A DNA stretch of 64,000 nucleotides, taken from the NCBI RefSeq assembly GCF_014489115.1, contig NZ_JACTAH010000002.1, positions 248,001 to 312,000 of the forward strand, given 5' to 3'. A model generated the notes under the pieces. It saw nothing but the letters and a program-made list of their open reading frames with translations, was not told where the DNA came from and made no database searches. The first letter of the stretch is position 1. Every line of letters starts with the position of its first letter. Shown here in pieces: positions 34,827 to 42,632 of this stretch. This stretch comes from Thauera sedimentorum. GTDB lineage: Bacteria > Pseudomonadota > Gammaproteobacteria > Burkholderiales > Rhodocyclaceae. The translations under genes were made by a program, and so were the position numbers.

Positions 34827-35140
34827 TGTGCGTCGGCATCCCCATGCAGGTCGTGCGCGGTGACGACACCCGCGCGCTGTGCCGCGGCCGTGACGGCAGC
34901 GAAACCTGGATCGACCTGCTGCTCACCGGCGCCCAGCCGCCCGGCACCTGGCTGCTGACCTTCCTCGGCGCCGCGCGCGAAGTGCTCGACCCCGAACGCG
35001 CCGCGCAGATCGGCGCCGCGGTGGATGCACTCGGCGACCTGCTCTCCGGACGCAGCACCGACATCGACGCCGCCTTCGCCGACCTGATCGAGCGCGGCCC
35101 GCAACTGCCCGACTTCCTGCGCAAGGACACCACCCCATGA
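34826..35140 (+). CDS. hoxL: HypC/HupF-type hydrogenase chaperone
   Basis: This 104-aa protein starts MCVGIPMQVV, with the essential N-terminal cysteine (Cys2) of HypC-family chaperones that carry the Fe(CN)2CO unit. It is longer than HypC proper (the 82-aa protein at 40725), as is usual for HupF/HoxL, and is thought to serve the membrane-bound enzyme under oxygen. It overlaps hoxM by one base and hoxO by four. Confidence 0.92.
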   Translation: MCVGIPMQVVRGDDTRALCRGRDGSETWIDLLLTGAQPPGTWLLTFLGAAREVLDPERAAQIGAAVDALGDLLSGRSTDIDAAFADLIERGPQLPDFLRKDTTP

Positions 35141-35571
35141 GCACGCCCTTCGCCACCCAGCTCGAACGCCTGGAAACCCGCCACGGCTTCCTGCGCCTCG
35201 CCGCCGACGAGGTAGACGCCTTCGCCGCCACCGGCGACAGCCTGCTGCTGCTGACCGACGAGCCGCAGACCTGCCCCGAGGCCTGGGACATGGCCCTGGT
35301 GCTGCCCGAGGCGCTCAAGGCCTGGCCGGGGCGCTTCCGCCCCGGCGTGGCCGACCCGGCCGCCAGCCGCGAGATCGCCGCGCGCTTCGGCGCCGGCCAG
35401 CTGCCGGCCATGCTCTTCCAGCGCGACGGCGCCTGGGTGGGCAAGCTGGAAGGCATGTTCGAGTGGGAGCGCCTGGTGGCCGCGCTCGGCGCCATGCTCG
35501 CCGCCCCCACCGCGCGCCGTCCCGGCATCGGCATCCCGGTGCGCGCCGCCACCACCTCCTCCTGCCACTGA
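35137..35571 (+). CDS. hoxO: Hydrogenase accessory protein, thioredoxin-like (HyaE/HupG type)
   Basis: This 144-aa protein of the HyaE/HupG/HoxO family has a thioredoxin-like fold but no CxxC pair. These proteins bind the Tat signal of the small subunit and hold it until maturation is complete. The FGAGQLPAMLFQRDGAWVGK segment is the conserved core. It overlaps hoxL by four bases and precedes hoxQ by 14. Confidence 0.9.
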   Translation: MSTPFATQLERLETRHGFLRLAADEVDAFAATGDSLLLLTDEPQTCPEAWDMALVLPEALKAWPGRFRPGVADPAASREIAARFGAGQLPAMLFQRDGAWVGKLEGMFEWERLVAALGAMLAAPTARRPGIGIPVRAATTSSCH

Positions 35572-35585
35572 CGGAGCCCGAGATC

Positions 35586-36494
35586 ATGAAGGTCTTTCCC
35601 ATCCCGCTCGTCTCGCTCGACGCCATCTCCGCACGGGTCGGCCGTGACTCCCAGCCGGCCGAAGAGGACGGCTTCGACTACCTGCCGCTGCCGTCCGGCA
35701 TGCACACCTTCGACCTGCCACGCATGCCCGAGGCCACCGACCCGGCGGCCACCGCCGCGGCCATCGCCGCGCTGGAAACCGTGCTCGCCGGCCTGCAGGG
35801 CTGGCGCTTCGGCGAAGGCAGCAATCCGCTGTTCGACCTTTCCGCCCTGGACGCCGATGCGCTGGCGGTGGTGAATGACGCCCTCGGCCAGGGCGAGGTC
35901 TCCGCCATCGTGCGCGGCAGCCCGGCACTGCACATCCAGGAGACCGTGTTCGCCGGCCTGTGGCGCGTCCAGGCGGTGGACGCCGACGGCCGCCTGCTCT
36001 CCGACATGCTGGAGGCCGGCGCCATCCCCGCAGCGGTGCCGGCCGCCGCAGCCACCGCTGCGCACCCCGCCAGCGACAGCGCCCAGCCGCCGCTGATCGA
36101 CGGCGTGATGAACGCCCAGCCGGTGCTCTTCGAGCTCTTCGCCGCCGCCCGCGCCCACCGCCCGGGCGACGCCGCCCACGTGGTCAACCTCAGCCTGCTG
36201 CCGATGACCCCGGCCGACCTCGCCTGGCTGGGCGCGGCGCTCGGCGACGGCCCGGCCACCGTGCTGTCGCGCGGCTATGGCAACTGCCGCATCACCGCCA
36301 CCGGCCTGCCGGCCACCTGGCGGGTGCAGTACTTCAACAACGACGACAAGCTGATCCTCGACACCGTCGAAGTCACCGACATCCCGGAGGTGGCGCTGGC
36401 CGCCACGGAGGATTTCGCCGACAGCCTGTTGCGGCTGACCGAATGGGTCGCTACGCTGCGGGAAGGTCTGGCGGACGGGGCGGACGATGTTTGA
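35586..36494 (+). CDS. hoxQ: Hydrogenase small-subunit maturation protein (HupH/HyaF type)
   Basis: This 302-aa protein belongs to the HupH/HyaF/HoxQ family, with conserved IPAxVxxLGPGS-like N-terminal region replaced here by MKVFPIPLVSL and a C-terminal core LSRGYGNCRITATGLPATWR and VQYFNND. HoxQ and HoxO protect the immature HoxK from oxygen. An alanine-rich linker (residues 150-170) is unusually long. The last eight bases overlap hoxR. Confidence 0.92.
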   Translation: MKVFPIPLVSLDAISARVGRDSQPAEEDGFDYLPLPSGMHTFDLPRMPEATDPAATAAAIAALETVLAGLQGWRFGEGSNPLFDLSALDADALAVVNDALGQGEVSAIVRGSPALHIQETVFAGLWRVQAVDADGRLLSDMLEAGAIPAAVPAAAATAAHPASDSAQPPLIDGVMNAQPVLFELFAAARAHRPGDAAHVVNLSLLPMTPADLAWLGAALGDGPATVLSRGYGNCRITATGLPATWRVQYFNNDDKLILDTVEVTDIPEVALAATEDFADSLLRLTEWVATLREGLADGADDV

Positions 36495-36696
36495 AGGCAG
36501 CTACCTGGGCAGGGACGACGCGCTGACCGACGATGCACGGCTCGAATGCGGCATCTGCTGGTGGGTGTACGACCCGGCCGAAGGCGACGAGCTCGGCCAG
36601 GTGCCGCCCGGCACGCCCTTCTCCCGCCTGCCCGCCGACTGGACCTGCCCGAACTGCGACGCCCCCAAGCACAAGTTCCTGGTGGTCAACGACTAG
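36487..36696 (+). CDS. hoxR: Rubredoxin for hydrogenase assembly
   Basis: This 69-aa rubredoxin has iron ligands Cys21, Cys24, Cys54 and Cys57 in LECGICWWVYDP and DWTCPNCDAPKHKF. In oxygen-tolerant systems it helps to build the special proximal cluster of the small subunit. It overlaps hoxQ by eight bases, and its TAG stop shares one base with the GTG start of hoxT. The N-terminal 20 residues extend beyond a minimal rubredoxin, as in HupI. Confidence 0.95.
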   Translation: MFEGSYLGRDDALTDDARLECGICWWVYDPAEGDELGQVPPGTPFSRLPADWTCPNCDAPKHKFLVVND

Positions 36697-37226
36697 TGTC
36701 CGCAACAGCCTGTCCGCCTCACGCCCGCAACCCGCAGCAGCAGCTGGCCGAGCGCTTCGCCTGTATCGCCGCCACCCGCATGGCCGGGCTGCCGGTGGTG
36801 AACCCCGCGCTCAGCGTGGCGGTGCCGGCGATGCAGGCCTGGCTGGGCGAATGGCTGGGCGTGCTGGTCACCCCGTGGGCGGTGAACCTGGTCATCCTGC
36901 CCGGCCCCGGCGGGCGCTTCCGCGCCATCGAGGTGGGCGGCGCGCAGTGGTGGGACTTCCCCTCCGGGCGCTACGAATTCCTCGGCAACCGCGAGGACGG
37001 CCTGGGCCACTACCAGAGCTGTTCGCTGGCCTCGCCGGCCTTCGACTTCCCTACCCAGGCGGATGCGGAAGCCTTTGCGCTGGCCGCCTTCGATGCCCTG
37101 CTGGCCGCCCCGCCGCAGCCGCCCGCCAGCGCAGAGGGCGCGCATCTCGCTGGCGGCTCGGCCATCGCCCAGCCGCTCTCGCGGCGCGACTTCCTGCGCG
37201 GCGGCCCCTTCGGAGGTGGACGATGA
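36696..37226 (+). CDS. hoxT: Hydrogenase assembly chaperone (HybE/HupJ type)
   Basis: This 176-aa protein is taken from the GTG at 36696, which shares the last G of the hoxR stop. The core ALSVAVPAMQAWLGEWLGVL and LVTPWAVNLVILPGP is the HybE signature; HybE-type chaperones bind the Tat signal of the small subunit. It ends RRDFLRGGPF, overlapping hoxV by four bases. A longer frame from 36546 lies in the rubredoxin gene and is a shadow. Confidence 0.9.
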   Translation: MSATACPPHARNPQQQLAERFACIAATRMAGLPVVNPALSVAVPAMQAWLGEWLGVLVTPWAVNLVILPGPGGRFRAIEVGGAQWWDFPSGRYEFLGNREDGLGHYQSCSLASPAFDFPTQADAEAFALAAFDALLAAPPQPPASAEGAHLAGGSAIAQPLSRRDFLRGGPFGGGR

Positions 37227-38353
37227 ACCCTGCCGGCCAGCTGCTCATCGAAGCCGAGTGGGACGGTCGCGGCGTCCCCGTCGCCCGCGCGCTCAACAGC
37301 CGCCCGCAGGCCGCCAGGCTGCTGGTCGGGCGCACGGTCGATGAGGCGCTGGCCCTGGTGCCGGCGCTGTTCTCGCTGTGCGGGCGCGCCCAGGCGCTCA
37401 CCGCCCAGGCCGTAGTGGCCGCGGCGCGCGGCGAAGCGGCGCCGGACGAGGCCGCGCGCATCGCCGCCGAGCGCGCGATCGCCGCGGAGGCCGCGCAGGA
37501 GCACTTGTGGCGCCTGCTGCTCGACTGGCCGGCGCTGTTCGGCTACGAACCGCGCCGCGGACGCTTCGCCGAACTGCACCGCCAACTCGCCCGCGTGGCC
37601 GGCAACGGCCCCGACAGCGCGCGCGACGTGGGCGGGCAGATCCTCGACCTGGTGGCCGCGGAGCTGCTGGCCGGCTTCTTCACCGTGGCGCGCGAACCCT
37701 CCAGCCTGGCCGAGTTCGCCAGCCGCGCACGGCGTGGCGGCTCGGTGGGCGCCGCGCTCGGCGACCTGCTGGAGATGGGCACCTACGCCCCGCCGCGCGG
37801 CATGGCGACGCTGCTGCCCTGCGCCAGCGCCGCCGAGTGGGCGGCGGCACTTGCCGGCGTGCCGGACGAGGATTTCTGCCGCGCCCCCACCTGGCAGGGC
37901 GCGCCGGCCGAGACCGGGGCACTGGCCCGCCACCAGGATTCGATGCTGGTCCGCCTGCTGGTGCAGCGCGGCCACCCGGTGGCCGCCCGCCTGTTTGCCG
38001 AGGTGGTGGATCTGTCCGACTGGGCCAGCCGCCTGCGCCATCCGCTCGCCGAGGACATGCCGGTAGTGCTCGACGCCGCCCCGCTGGGCGAGGGCGCGGG
38101 CCTGGCGCGCTGCGAGACCGCGCGCGGGGTGCTGGTCCATGCCGTACGGCTCGACGGCGACACCGTGGCCGAGTACGCCATCGTCGCCCCCACCGAATGG
38201 AACTTCCATCCGGCCGGCGCCTTTGCACTGGAAGGCAGCGGCTGGCAGGCACCGGACCTGGAGAGCGCGCGCCGCCACCTCACCGCGCTGGTGCTCGGGC
38301 TCAACCCGTGCGTGCCCTTCGAAGTGAAGCTCACGGAGTCTGGCCATGCATGA
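37223..38353 (+). CDS. hoxV: HupK-type hydrogenase scaffold protein
   Basis: This 376-aa protein resembles a degenerate hydrogenase large subunit. Its C-terminus NPCVPFEVKL (Cys363) mimics the DPCLAC motif, and VAPTEWNFHPAGAFALE mirrors the VVPTTWNxSPRD segment of HoxG. HupK/HoxV is thought to be a transfer station for the Fe(CN)2CO unit before it reaches HoxG. The gene overlaps both hoxT (four bases) and hypA (eight bases). Confidence 0.92.
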   Translation: MNPAGQLLIEAEWDGRGVPVARALNSRPQAARLLVGRTVDEALALVPALFSLCGRAQALTAQAVVAAARGEAAPDEAARIAAERAIAAEAAQEHLWRLLLDWPALFGYEPRRGRFAELHRQLARVAGNGPDSARDVGGQILDLVAAELLAGFFTVAREPSSLAEFASRARRGGSVGAALGDLLEMGTYAPPRGMATLLPCASAAEWAAALAGVPDEDFCRAPTWQGAPAETGALARHQDSMLVRLLVQRGHPVAARLFAEVVDLSDWASRLRHPLAEDMPVVLDAAPLGEGAGLARCETARGVLVHAVRLDGDTVAEYAIVAPTEWNFHPAGAFALEGSGWQAPDLESARRHLTALVLGLNPCVPFEVKLTESGHA

Positions 38354-38687
38354 GATGTCGCTCGCCGAAGGGGTGCGCGGCATCGTCGAGGACGCCGCCC
38401 GCGCGCATGAGGGGCGCCGGGTCGGCGCGGTGGTGCTGGAGATCGGCGAACTCGCCGCAGTCGAGGTCGAGGCGCTCACCTTCTGCCTGGAAGTGGTGCT
38501 GCGCGGCACCGTGGCCGAAGGCGCGCGCATCGACGTCGAGGCGGTGCCCGGCACCGGCTGGTGCATGCAGTGCGCCGCCACGGTGCCGGTGGCGGCACTG
38601 TACGACGCCTGCCCGCAGTGCGGCAGCTACCAGGTGCAGCCCACCGGCGGCACCGAGATGCGGGTCAAGGAACTGGAACTGGAGTAG
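38346..38687 (+). CDS. hypA: Hydrogenase nickel chaperone
   Basis: This 113-aa protein binds nickel through the N-terminal MHEM motif (His2) and zinc through Cys73, Cys76, Cys89 and Cys92 (WCMQC and CPQC). It delivers nickel to the large subunit with HypB. Length and motifs are standard. Overlaps hoxV by eight bases and precedes hypB by five. Confidence 0.96.
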   Translation: MHEMSLAEGVRGIVEDAARAHEGRRVGAVVLEIGELAAVEVEALTFCLEVVLRGTVAEGARIDVEAVPGTGWCMQCAATVPVAALYDACPQCGSYQVQPTGGTEMRVKELELE

Positions 38688-38692
38688 ACGAG

Positions 38693-39589
38693 ATGTGCAC
38701 GGTGTGCGGTTGCGGTAGCGGAGAACTGAGGATCAACGGCCAGGCGATGCCGATGCGCGCGCCGGCCAAGGCACGCGCCAAGGCGGCCACCCACACTTGG
38801 CGTGCGCCCGCCCCCGACGCCCCGCGCCTGGGTGAAGCGACGCCGGACACCGAACCGACCGCCGCGCCCGGCCACCTGCATTTCGGCCACGGCCCGGCGC
38901 ATGCGCACGCCCCGGGGCTGTCGCAGACCGAGATGCTGCGTATCGAGCAGGACATCCTCGGCAAGAACGATGCCTTTGCCGCGGCCAACCGCAAGCATCT
39001 GGCCAACCTGGGCGTGTTCGCCCTCAACCTCGTCTCGAGCCCCGGCTCGGGCAAGACCACGCTGCTGGTCGAGACCATCCGCCGGCTCGCCGGCAGCATG
39101 CCGGTGGCGGTGATCGAGGGCGACCAGCAGACCGAGTTCGACGCCGAGCGCATCCGCGCCACCGGCGCCCCCGCGCTGCAGATCAACACCGGCAAGGGCT
39201 GCCACCTGGACGCCCACATGGTCGGCCGCGCCTTGCGCGAACTGCCGCTGCCCGAACGCGGCCTGCTGCTGATCGAGAACGTCGGCAACCTGGTGTGCCC
39301 GGCCGCCTTCGACCTCGGCGAAGCGCACAAGGTGGTGATCCTCTCGGTCACCGAAGGCGAGGACAAGCCGCTCAAGTACCCGGACATGTTCGCCGCCGCC
39401 GACCTGATGCTGCTCTCCAAGGTCGACCTGCTGCCGCACCTGAACTTCGACGCCGAACGCGCCATCGATTTCGCACGGCGGGTGAACCCGAAGCTGCAGG
39501 TGATCCGCTGCTCGGCCACCAGCGGCGAGGGCTTCGACGACTGGCTGGGCTGGATCAGGACCGGCGTAGCGCAGGCACAGAAAGCCTGA
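38693..39589 (+). CDS. hypB: Hydrogenase nickel-incorporation GTPase
   Basis: This 298-aa GTPase has an N-terminal CTVCGCG metal site (residues 2-8), a modest His-rich segment [16 protein letters not shown] (60-75), and the G domain with SSPGSGKTT (115-123) and [11 protein letters not shown]. It supports nickel insertion. The His tract is shorter than in nickel-storing HypB proteins, so storage is probably limited. It lies in the hyp operon, five bases after hypA. Confidence 0.96.
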   Translation: MCTVCGCGSGELRINGQAMPMRAPAKARAKAATHTWRAPAPDAPRLGEATPDTEPTAAPGHLHFGHGPAHAHAPGLSQTEMLRIEQDILGKNDAFAAANRKHLANLGVFALNLVSSPGSGKTTLLVETIRRLAGSMPVAVIEGDQQTEFDAERIRATGAPALQINTGKGCHLDAHMVGRALRELPLPERGLLLIENVGNLVCPAAFDLGEAHKVVILSVTEGEDKPLKYPDMFAAADLMLLSKVDLLPHLNFDAERAIDFARRVNPKLQVIRCSATSGEGFDDWLGWIRTGVAQAQKA

Positions 39590-39596
39590 GATAACG

Positions 39597-40721
39597 ATGC
39601 AGGCCTGCACCGCCTCCCCAGCCGTCGCGGACCGCCCGCTCGCCCTGCCCGGCCCGCCGGTTCTGGCGACCGGCGCCTGGTTCGAGAGCACCCCGGCGCG
39701 GGTGGCCGGCGACCGGCTGCACCGTGCGGCCAGCGCCGGCGACCTGATCGATGCCGAAGCCTGCCGGCGCTTCGACGCCGCGCTCGACGCCCTGCTGGAA
39801 CTGCCCGGCGAGCCGCCGCGGGCCATCGCCCACGACCTGCACCCGGACTTTCAATCCACCCGCGCCGCCCGCGCCTTGGCCGAGCGCCTGCAGGTGCCGG
39901 CCATCGCCGTGCAGCACCACCACGCGCATCTTGCCGCGGTGCTGGCCGAACATGGCCACCCCGGCCCGGCGCTCGGCATCGCCGCCGACGGTGTCGGTCT
40001 GGGCGATGACGGCGCCGCCTGGGGCGGCGAACTGCTGCTGGTCGATGGCGCCGCCTGTACCCGGCTGGGCCACCTGCGTGCGTTGCCGCTGCCCGGCGGC
40101 GACCGCGCCGCGCGCGAGCCCTGGCGCATGGCCGCCGCGGCGCTCCAGCTGGCCGGGCGCGGCGAGGAGATCGCAGCGCGCTTCGCCCGGCACGGCGCCG
40201 CCGCGCAGCTTGTGCAGATCATCGACCGCCCGCACCTGTCGCCGCCCTCCACCAGCCTGGGCCGCCACTTCGACGCCGCCGCCGCGCTGCTCGGCCTGTG
40301 CGAGGTGAATGAGACCGGCGCGCAGGCCGCCATCGCGCTGGAGTCGGCCGCGCGCGCTCACGGCCCGGTGGCGCCCGAGTCGGACGCATGGCGCGTCACC
40401 GCCGACGGCACGCTGAACCTGCTGCCGCTGCTCGTGCGCCTCGCCGACGAGACCGACGCCGCCCGCGGCGCCGCACGCTTTCACGCCACGCTGGCCGCCG
40501 CCTGCGCCGACTGGCTCGCCGCTGCCGCCACCGCGCAGCGCATTCGCACCGTGGCCTTGGGCGGCGGCTGCTTCCACAACCGCCTGCTCACCGCCGCACT
40601 ACTCGAACACCTCGCCGCCGCCGGCCTCGTCGTGCTGCGCCCCGAACGCCTGCCGCCGGGCGACGCCGGGCTGGCCGCCGGCCAGGCCTGGGTCGCGCAA
40701 CGCATCCTCGAAGGAAACTGA
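39597..40721 (+). CDS. hypF: HypF-like carbamoyltransferase lacking the acylphosphatase region
   Basis: This 374-aa protein covers only the YrdC-less Kae1-like carbamoyl-transfer domain of HypF: IAVQHHHAHLAAVLAEHG, GIAADGVGLGDDGAAWGGEL and ALGGGCFHNRLLT. Full HypF is about 750 aa with acylphosphatase, zinc-finger and YrdC parts, all missing here. The short form matches Ralstonia HypF1 (about 394 aa). The missing N-terminal activities must come from elsewhere, or the protein must make cyanide ligands by a shortened route. Flush neighbours argue against a frameshift. Confidence 0.9.
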   Translation: MQACTASPAVADRPLALPGPPVLATGAWFESTPARVAGDRLHRAASAGDLIDAEACRRFDAALDALLELPGEPPRAIAHDLHPDFQSTRAARALAERLQVPAIAVQHHHAHLAAVLAEHGHPGPALGIAADGVGLGDDGAAWGGELLLVDGAACTRLGHLRALPLPGGDRAAREPWRMAAAALQLAGRGEEIAARFARHGAAAQLVQIIDRPHLSPPSTSLGRHFDAAAALLGLCEVNETGAQAAIALESAARAHGPVAPESDAWRVTADGTLNLLPLLVRLADETDAARGAARFHATLAAACADWLAAAATAQRIRTVALGGGCFHNRLLTAALLEHLAAAGLVVLRPERLPPGDAGLAAGQAWVAQRILEGN

Positions 40722-40724
40722 ACC

Positions 40725-40973
40725 ATGTGCCTCGCCATCCCCGCCCGCGTGGTGGAGTTCGCCGCCGACGACCAGGCCGTCGTGGACCTGGGCGGCGTGC
40801 GCAAGCAGGTCTCGCTGGCGCTGGTCGACGGCGTCGAGCTGGGCGACTACGTCATCGTGCATGTCGGCTACGCGCTTTCCCGCCTCGACCCCGAAGAGGC
40901 GGAAGCCACGCTGGCGCTGTTCCGCGAGGCCGGCGAACTGCTCCAGCCCGCCGGCGGCGAGGGGGCCGCATGA
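40725..40973 (+). CDS. hypC: Hydrogenase assembly chaperone HypC
   Basis: This 82-aa protein has the MCLAIPARVVEF start with essential Cys2 and the DYVIVHVGYAL segment. With HypD it is the scaffold on which the Fe(CN)2CO unit is built. It overlaps hypD by four bases (ATGA), suiting a 1:1 complex. Confidence 0.96.
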   Translation: MCLAIPARVVEFAADDQAVVDLGGVRKQVSLALVDGVELGDYVIVHVGYALSRLDPEEAEATLALFREAGELLQPAGGEGAA

Positions 40974-42103
40974 AGTACGTCGACGAATTCCGCGATGGCG
41001 AAGTCGCCCGCGGGCTGGCCGCGGCCATCCGCGCCGAAGCCGACCCCACGCGGCGCTACGCCTTCATGGAGTTCTGCGGCGGCCACACCCACGCCATCTC
41101 GCGCTACGGCGTCACCGATCTCTTGCCCGCCAACGTGCGCATGATCCACGGCCCCGGCTGCCCGGTGTGCGTGCTGCCGATCGGCCGCATCGACCTCGCG
41201 ATCCAGCTTGCGCTGGAGCGCGGCGTCACCGTGCTGACCTACGGCGACTGCCTGCGCGTACCGGCCTCCAACGGGCTGTCGATGCTGAAAGCCAAGGCGC
41301 GCGGCGCGGACATCCGCATGGTGTATTCGGCGGCCGACGCGCTCGCCCTGGCGCAGCGCGAACCGGCGCGCGAGGTGGTGTTCTTCGCCATCGGCTTCGA
41401 GACCACCACGCCGCCCACCGCGCTGGTGCTACAGCAGGCGCGCGCGCTGGGGCTGGCCAACTTCAGCGTGATGTGCAACCACGTGCTCACCCCCTCGGCC
41501 ATCCAGACCATTCTGGAAAGCCCCGAGGTGCGCCAGCTGGGCACCGTGCCGCTGGACGGCTTCATCGGCCCGGCGCACGTGTCCACCATCATCGGCAGCC
41601 GGCCCTACGAGTTCTTTGCCGAGGAATACCGCAAACCCGTGGTGATCGCCGGCTTCGAGCCGCTCGACGTGATGCAGGCCATCCGCATGCTGATCCGCCA
41701 GGTGAACGAATCGCGCGCCGAGGTGGAGAACGAATTCACCCGCGCGGTGAGCCGCGAGGGCAACCTCAAGGCGCAGGCGCTGGTCTCCGAGGTCTTCGAG
41801 TTGCGCCGCGCCTTCGAGTGGCGTGGCCTCGGCCAAGTGCCCTACTCCGCGCTGCGGATCCGCGCGCCTTTTGCGGCCTGGGACGCCGAGGCCAAGTACG
41901 GCCTCGACTACCGCTCGGTGCCGGACCACAAGGCCTGCGAATGCGGCGCCATCCTGCGCGGGGTGAAGCGCCCCACCGACTGCAAGCTGTTCGGCACGGT
42001 GTGCACGCCGGAGAACCCGATGGGCTCGTGCATGGTGTCCTCGGAAGGCGCCTGCGCCGCGCACTACAACTACGGCCGCTTCCGCGACCATGCGGCGGCA
42101 TGA
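40970..42103 (+). CDS. hypD: Hydrogenase Fe-ligand assembly protein HypD
   Basis: This 377-aa protein has CGGHTHAISRYG (Cys36), the redox pair GPGCPVCVLP (Cys64, Cys67), FETTTPPTA and the C-terminal iron-sulfur cysteines in KACECGAILRG and CKLFGTVCTPENPMGSCMVS. HypD holds the iron and its CN/CO ligands during assembly with HypC and HypE. It is full length. The run of repeat half-sites that follows separates it from the HepT-like gene. Confidence 0.97.
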   Translation: MKYVDEFRDGEVARGLAAAIRAEADPTRRYAFMEFCGGHTHAISRYGVTDLLPANVRMIHGPGCPVCVLPIGRIDLAIQLALERGVTVLTYGDCLRVPASNGLSMLKAKARGADIRMVYSAADALALAQREPAREVVFFAIGFETTTPPTALVLQQARALGLANFSVMCNHVLTPSAIQTILESPEVRQLGTVPLDGFIGPAHVSTIIGSRPYEFFAEEYRKPVVIAGFEPLDVMQAIRMLIRQVNESRAEVENEFTRAVSREGNLKAQALVSEVFELRRAFEWRGLGQVPYSALRIRAPFAAWDAEAKYGLDYRSVPDHKACECGAILRGVKRPTDCKLFGTVCTPENPMGSCMVSSEGACAAHYNYGRFRDHAAA

Positions 42104-42124
42104 ACGCGATGTGCCTGCCAACAG

Positions 42125-42153
42125 CGCCGCATCGCGGCCAAGGCCGCTCCTAC
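42125..42153. repeat. REP-like right arm alone (copy 9a)
   Basis: Only the right arm with the GGCCAAGGCC core and terminal CTAC is present. It is the first of three half-sites packed into about 125 bases after hypD. Confidence 0.8.
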
Positions 42154-42171
42154 CAAACCCCGCGCCCCCCT

Positions 42172-42198
42172 GTAGGAGCGGCCTTGGCCGCGATGCGG
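42172..42198. repeat. REP-like left arm alone (copy 9b)
   Basis: A left arm (GTAG head, core GCGGCCTTGGCCGC) begins 19 bases after the lone right arm, giving a tail-to-head arrangement opposite to the usual copies. Confidence 0.8.
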
Positions 42199-42222
42199 CG
42201 TCCGGAGTTCCCCCCAGCCCCC

Positions 42223-42250
42223 GTAGGAGCGGCCTTGGCCGCGACTGCGC
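42223..42250. repeat. REP-like left arm alone (copy 9c)
   Basis: A second left arm with no partner, ending GCGACTGCG. Together with 9a and 9b it fills the gap before the HepT-like gene. Confidence 0.8.
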
Positions 42251-42281
42251 CGGGCTCCCGCAACCGTCCAGAGACGCTCCC

Positions 42282-42632
42282 ATGCTGCAAGCCGCCCTGC
42301 TCGGCCTGATCGACGAAGCCTGTACCGAGATCCTCACCCTCACCGAGGAGGTCGACGAGGCGGCTTTCTTCCGCAGCCGCCTGACCCACGCCGAGACCGT
42401 CAAGCGCCTGAAGGCCATCGCCCAGGCCGCCGGCGAGTTGCCGGACAGCGCGCGCAGCACCATCGCCGAGATCGACTGGGCGCGCTGGCAGGAACTCGGC
42501 CGGGAGCTCGCCGCCGGCAGCGCCGGGCCGCTGACCGTATGGGTGGCGGTACGCGAGCTAGCGCCGCTCACCCTCAACTGGCTGCGCGTCTACCGCCAGT
42601 CGCAACCCGACCTCTTCCGCCTCAATCCATGA
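42282..42632 (+). CDS. HepT-like (DUF86) protein coupled to hypE
   Basis: This 116-aa helical protein resembles HepT/DUF86 domains: an acidic start (EILTLTEEVDEAAFF), then RLTHAETVKRLKAIAQAAGE and LPDSARSTIAEIDWARWQEL. Those proteins normally pair with an MntA-type antitoxin and have a conserved RxxxxH ribonuclease motif. Here the second half reads GRELAAGSAGPLTVWVAVRE, so the catalytic motif is missing, and no MntA partner is adjacent. Its stop overlaps the hypE start by four bases (ATGA), which argues for a working role in the hyp operon. The function is unknown, and the DUF86 assignment rests on one similar segment. Confidence 0.6.
   Translation: MLQAALLGLIDEACTEILTLTEEVDEAAFFRSRLTHAETVKRLKAIAQAAGELPDSARSTIAEIDWARWQELGRELAAGSAGPLTVWVAVRELAPLTLNWLRVYRQSQPDLFRLNP

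Noticed and set aside
39597..40721. hypF as a pseudogene remnant
   Set aside because: It has a proper start, tight spacing to hypB and hypC, intact carbamoyltransferase motifs and a known short relative in Ralstonia.
42282..42632. HepT-MntA toxin-antitoxin pair
   Set aside because: No nucleotidyltransferase-type antitoxin gene is adjacent and the ribonuclease motif is missing; translational coupling to hypE points to another role.
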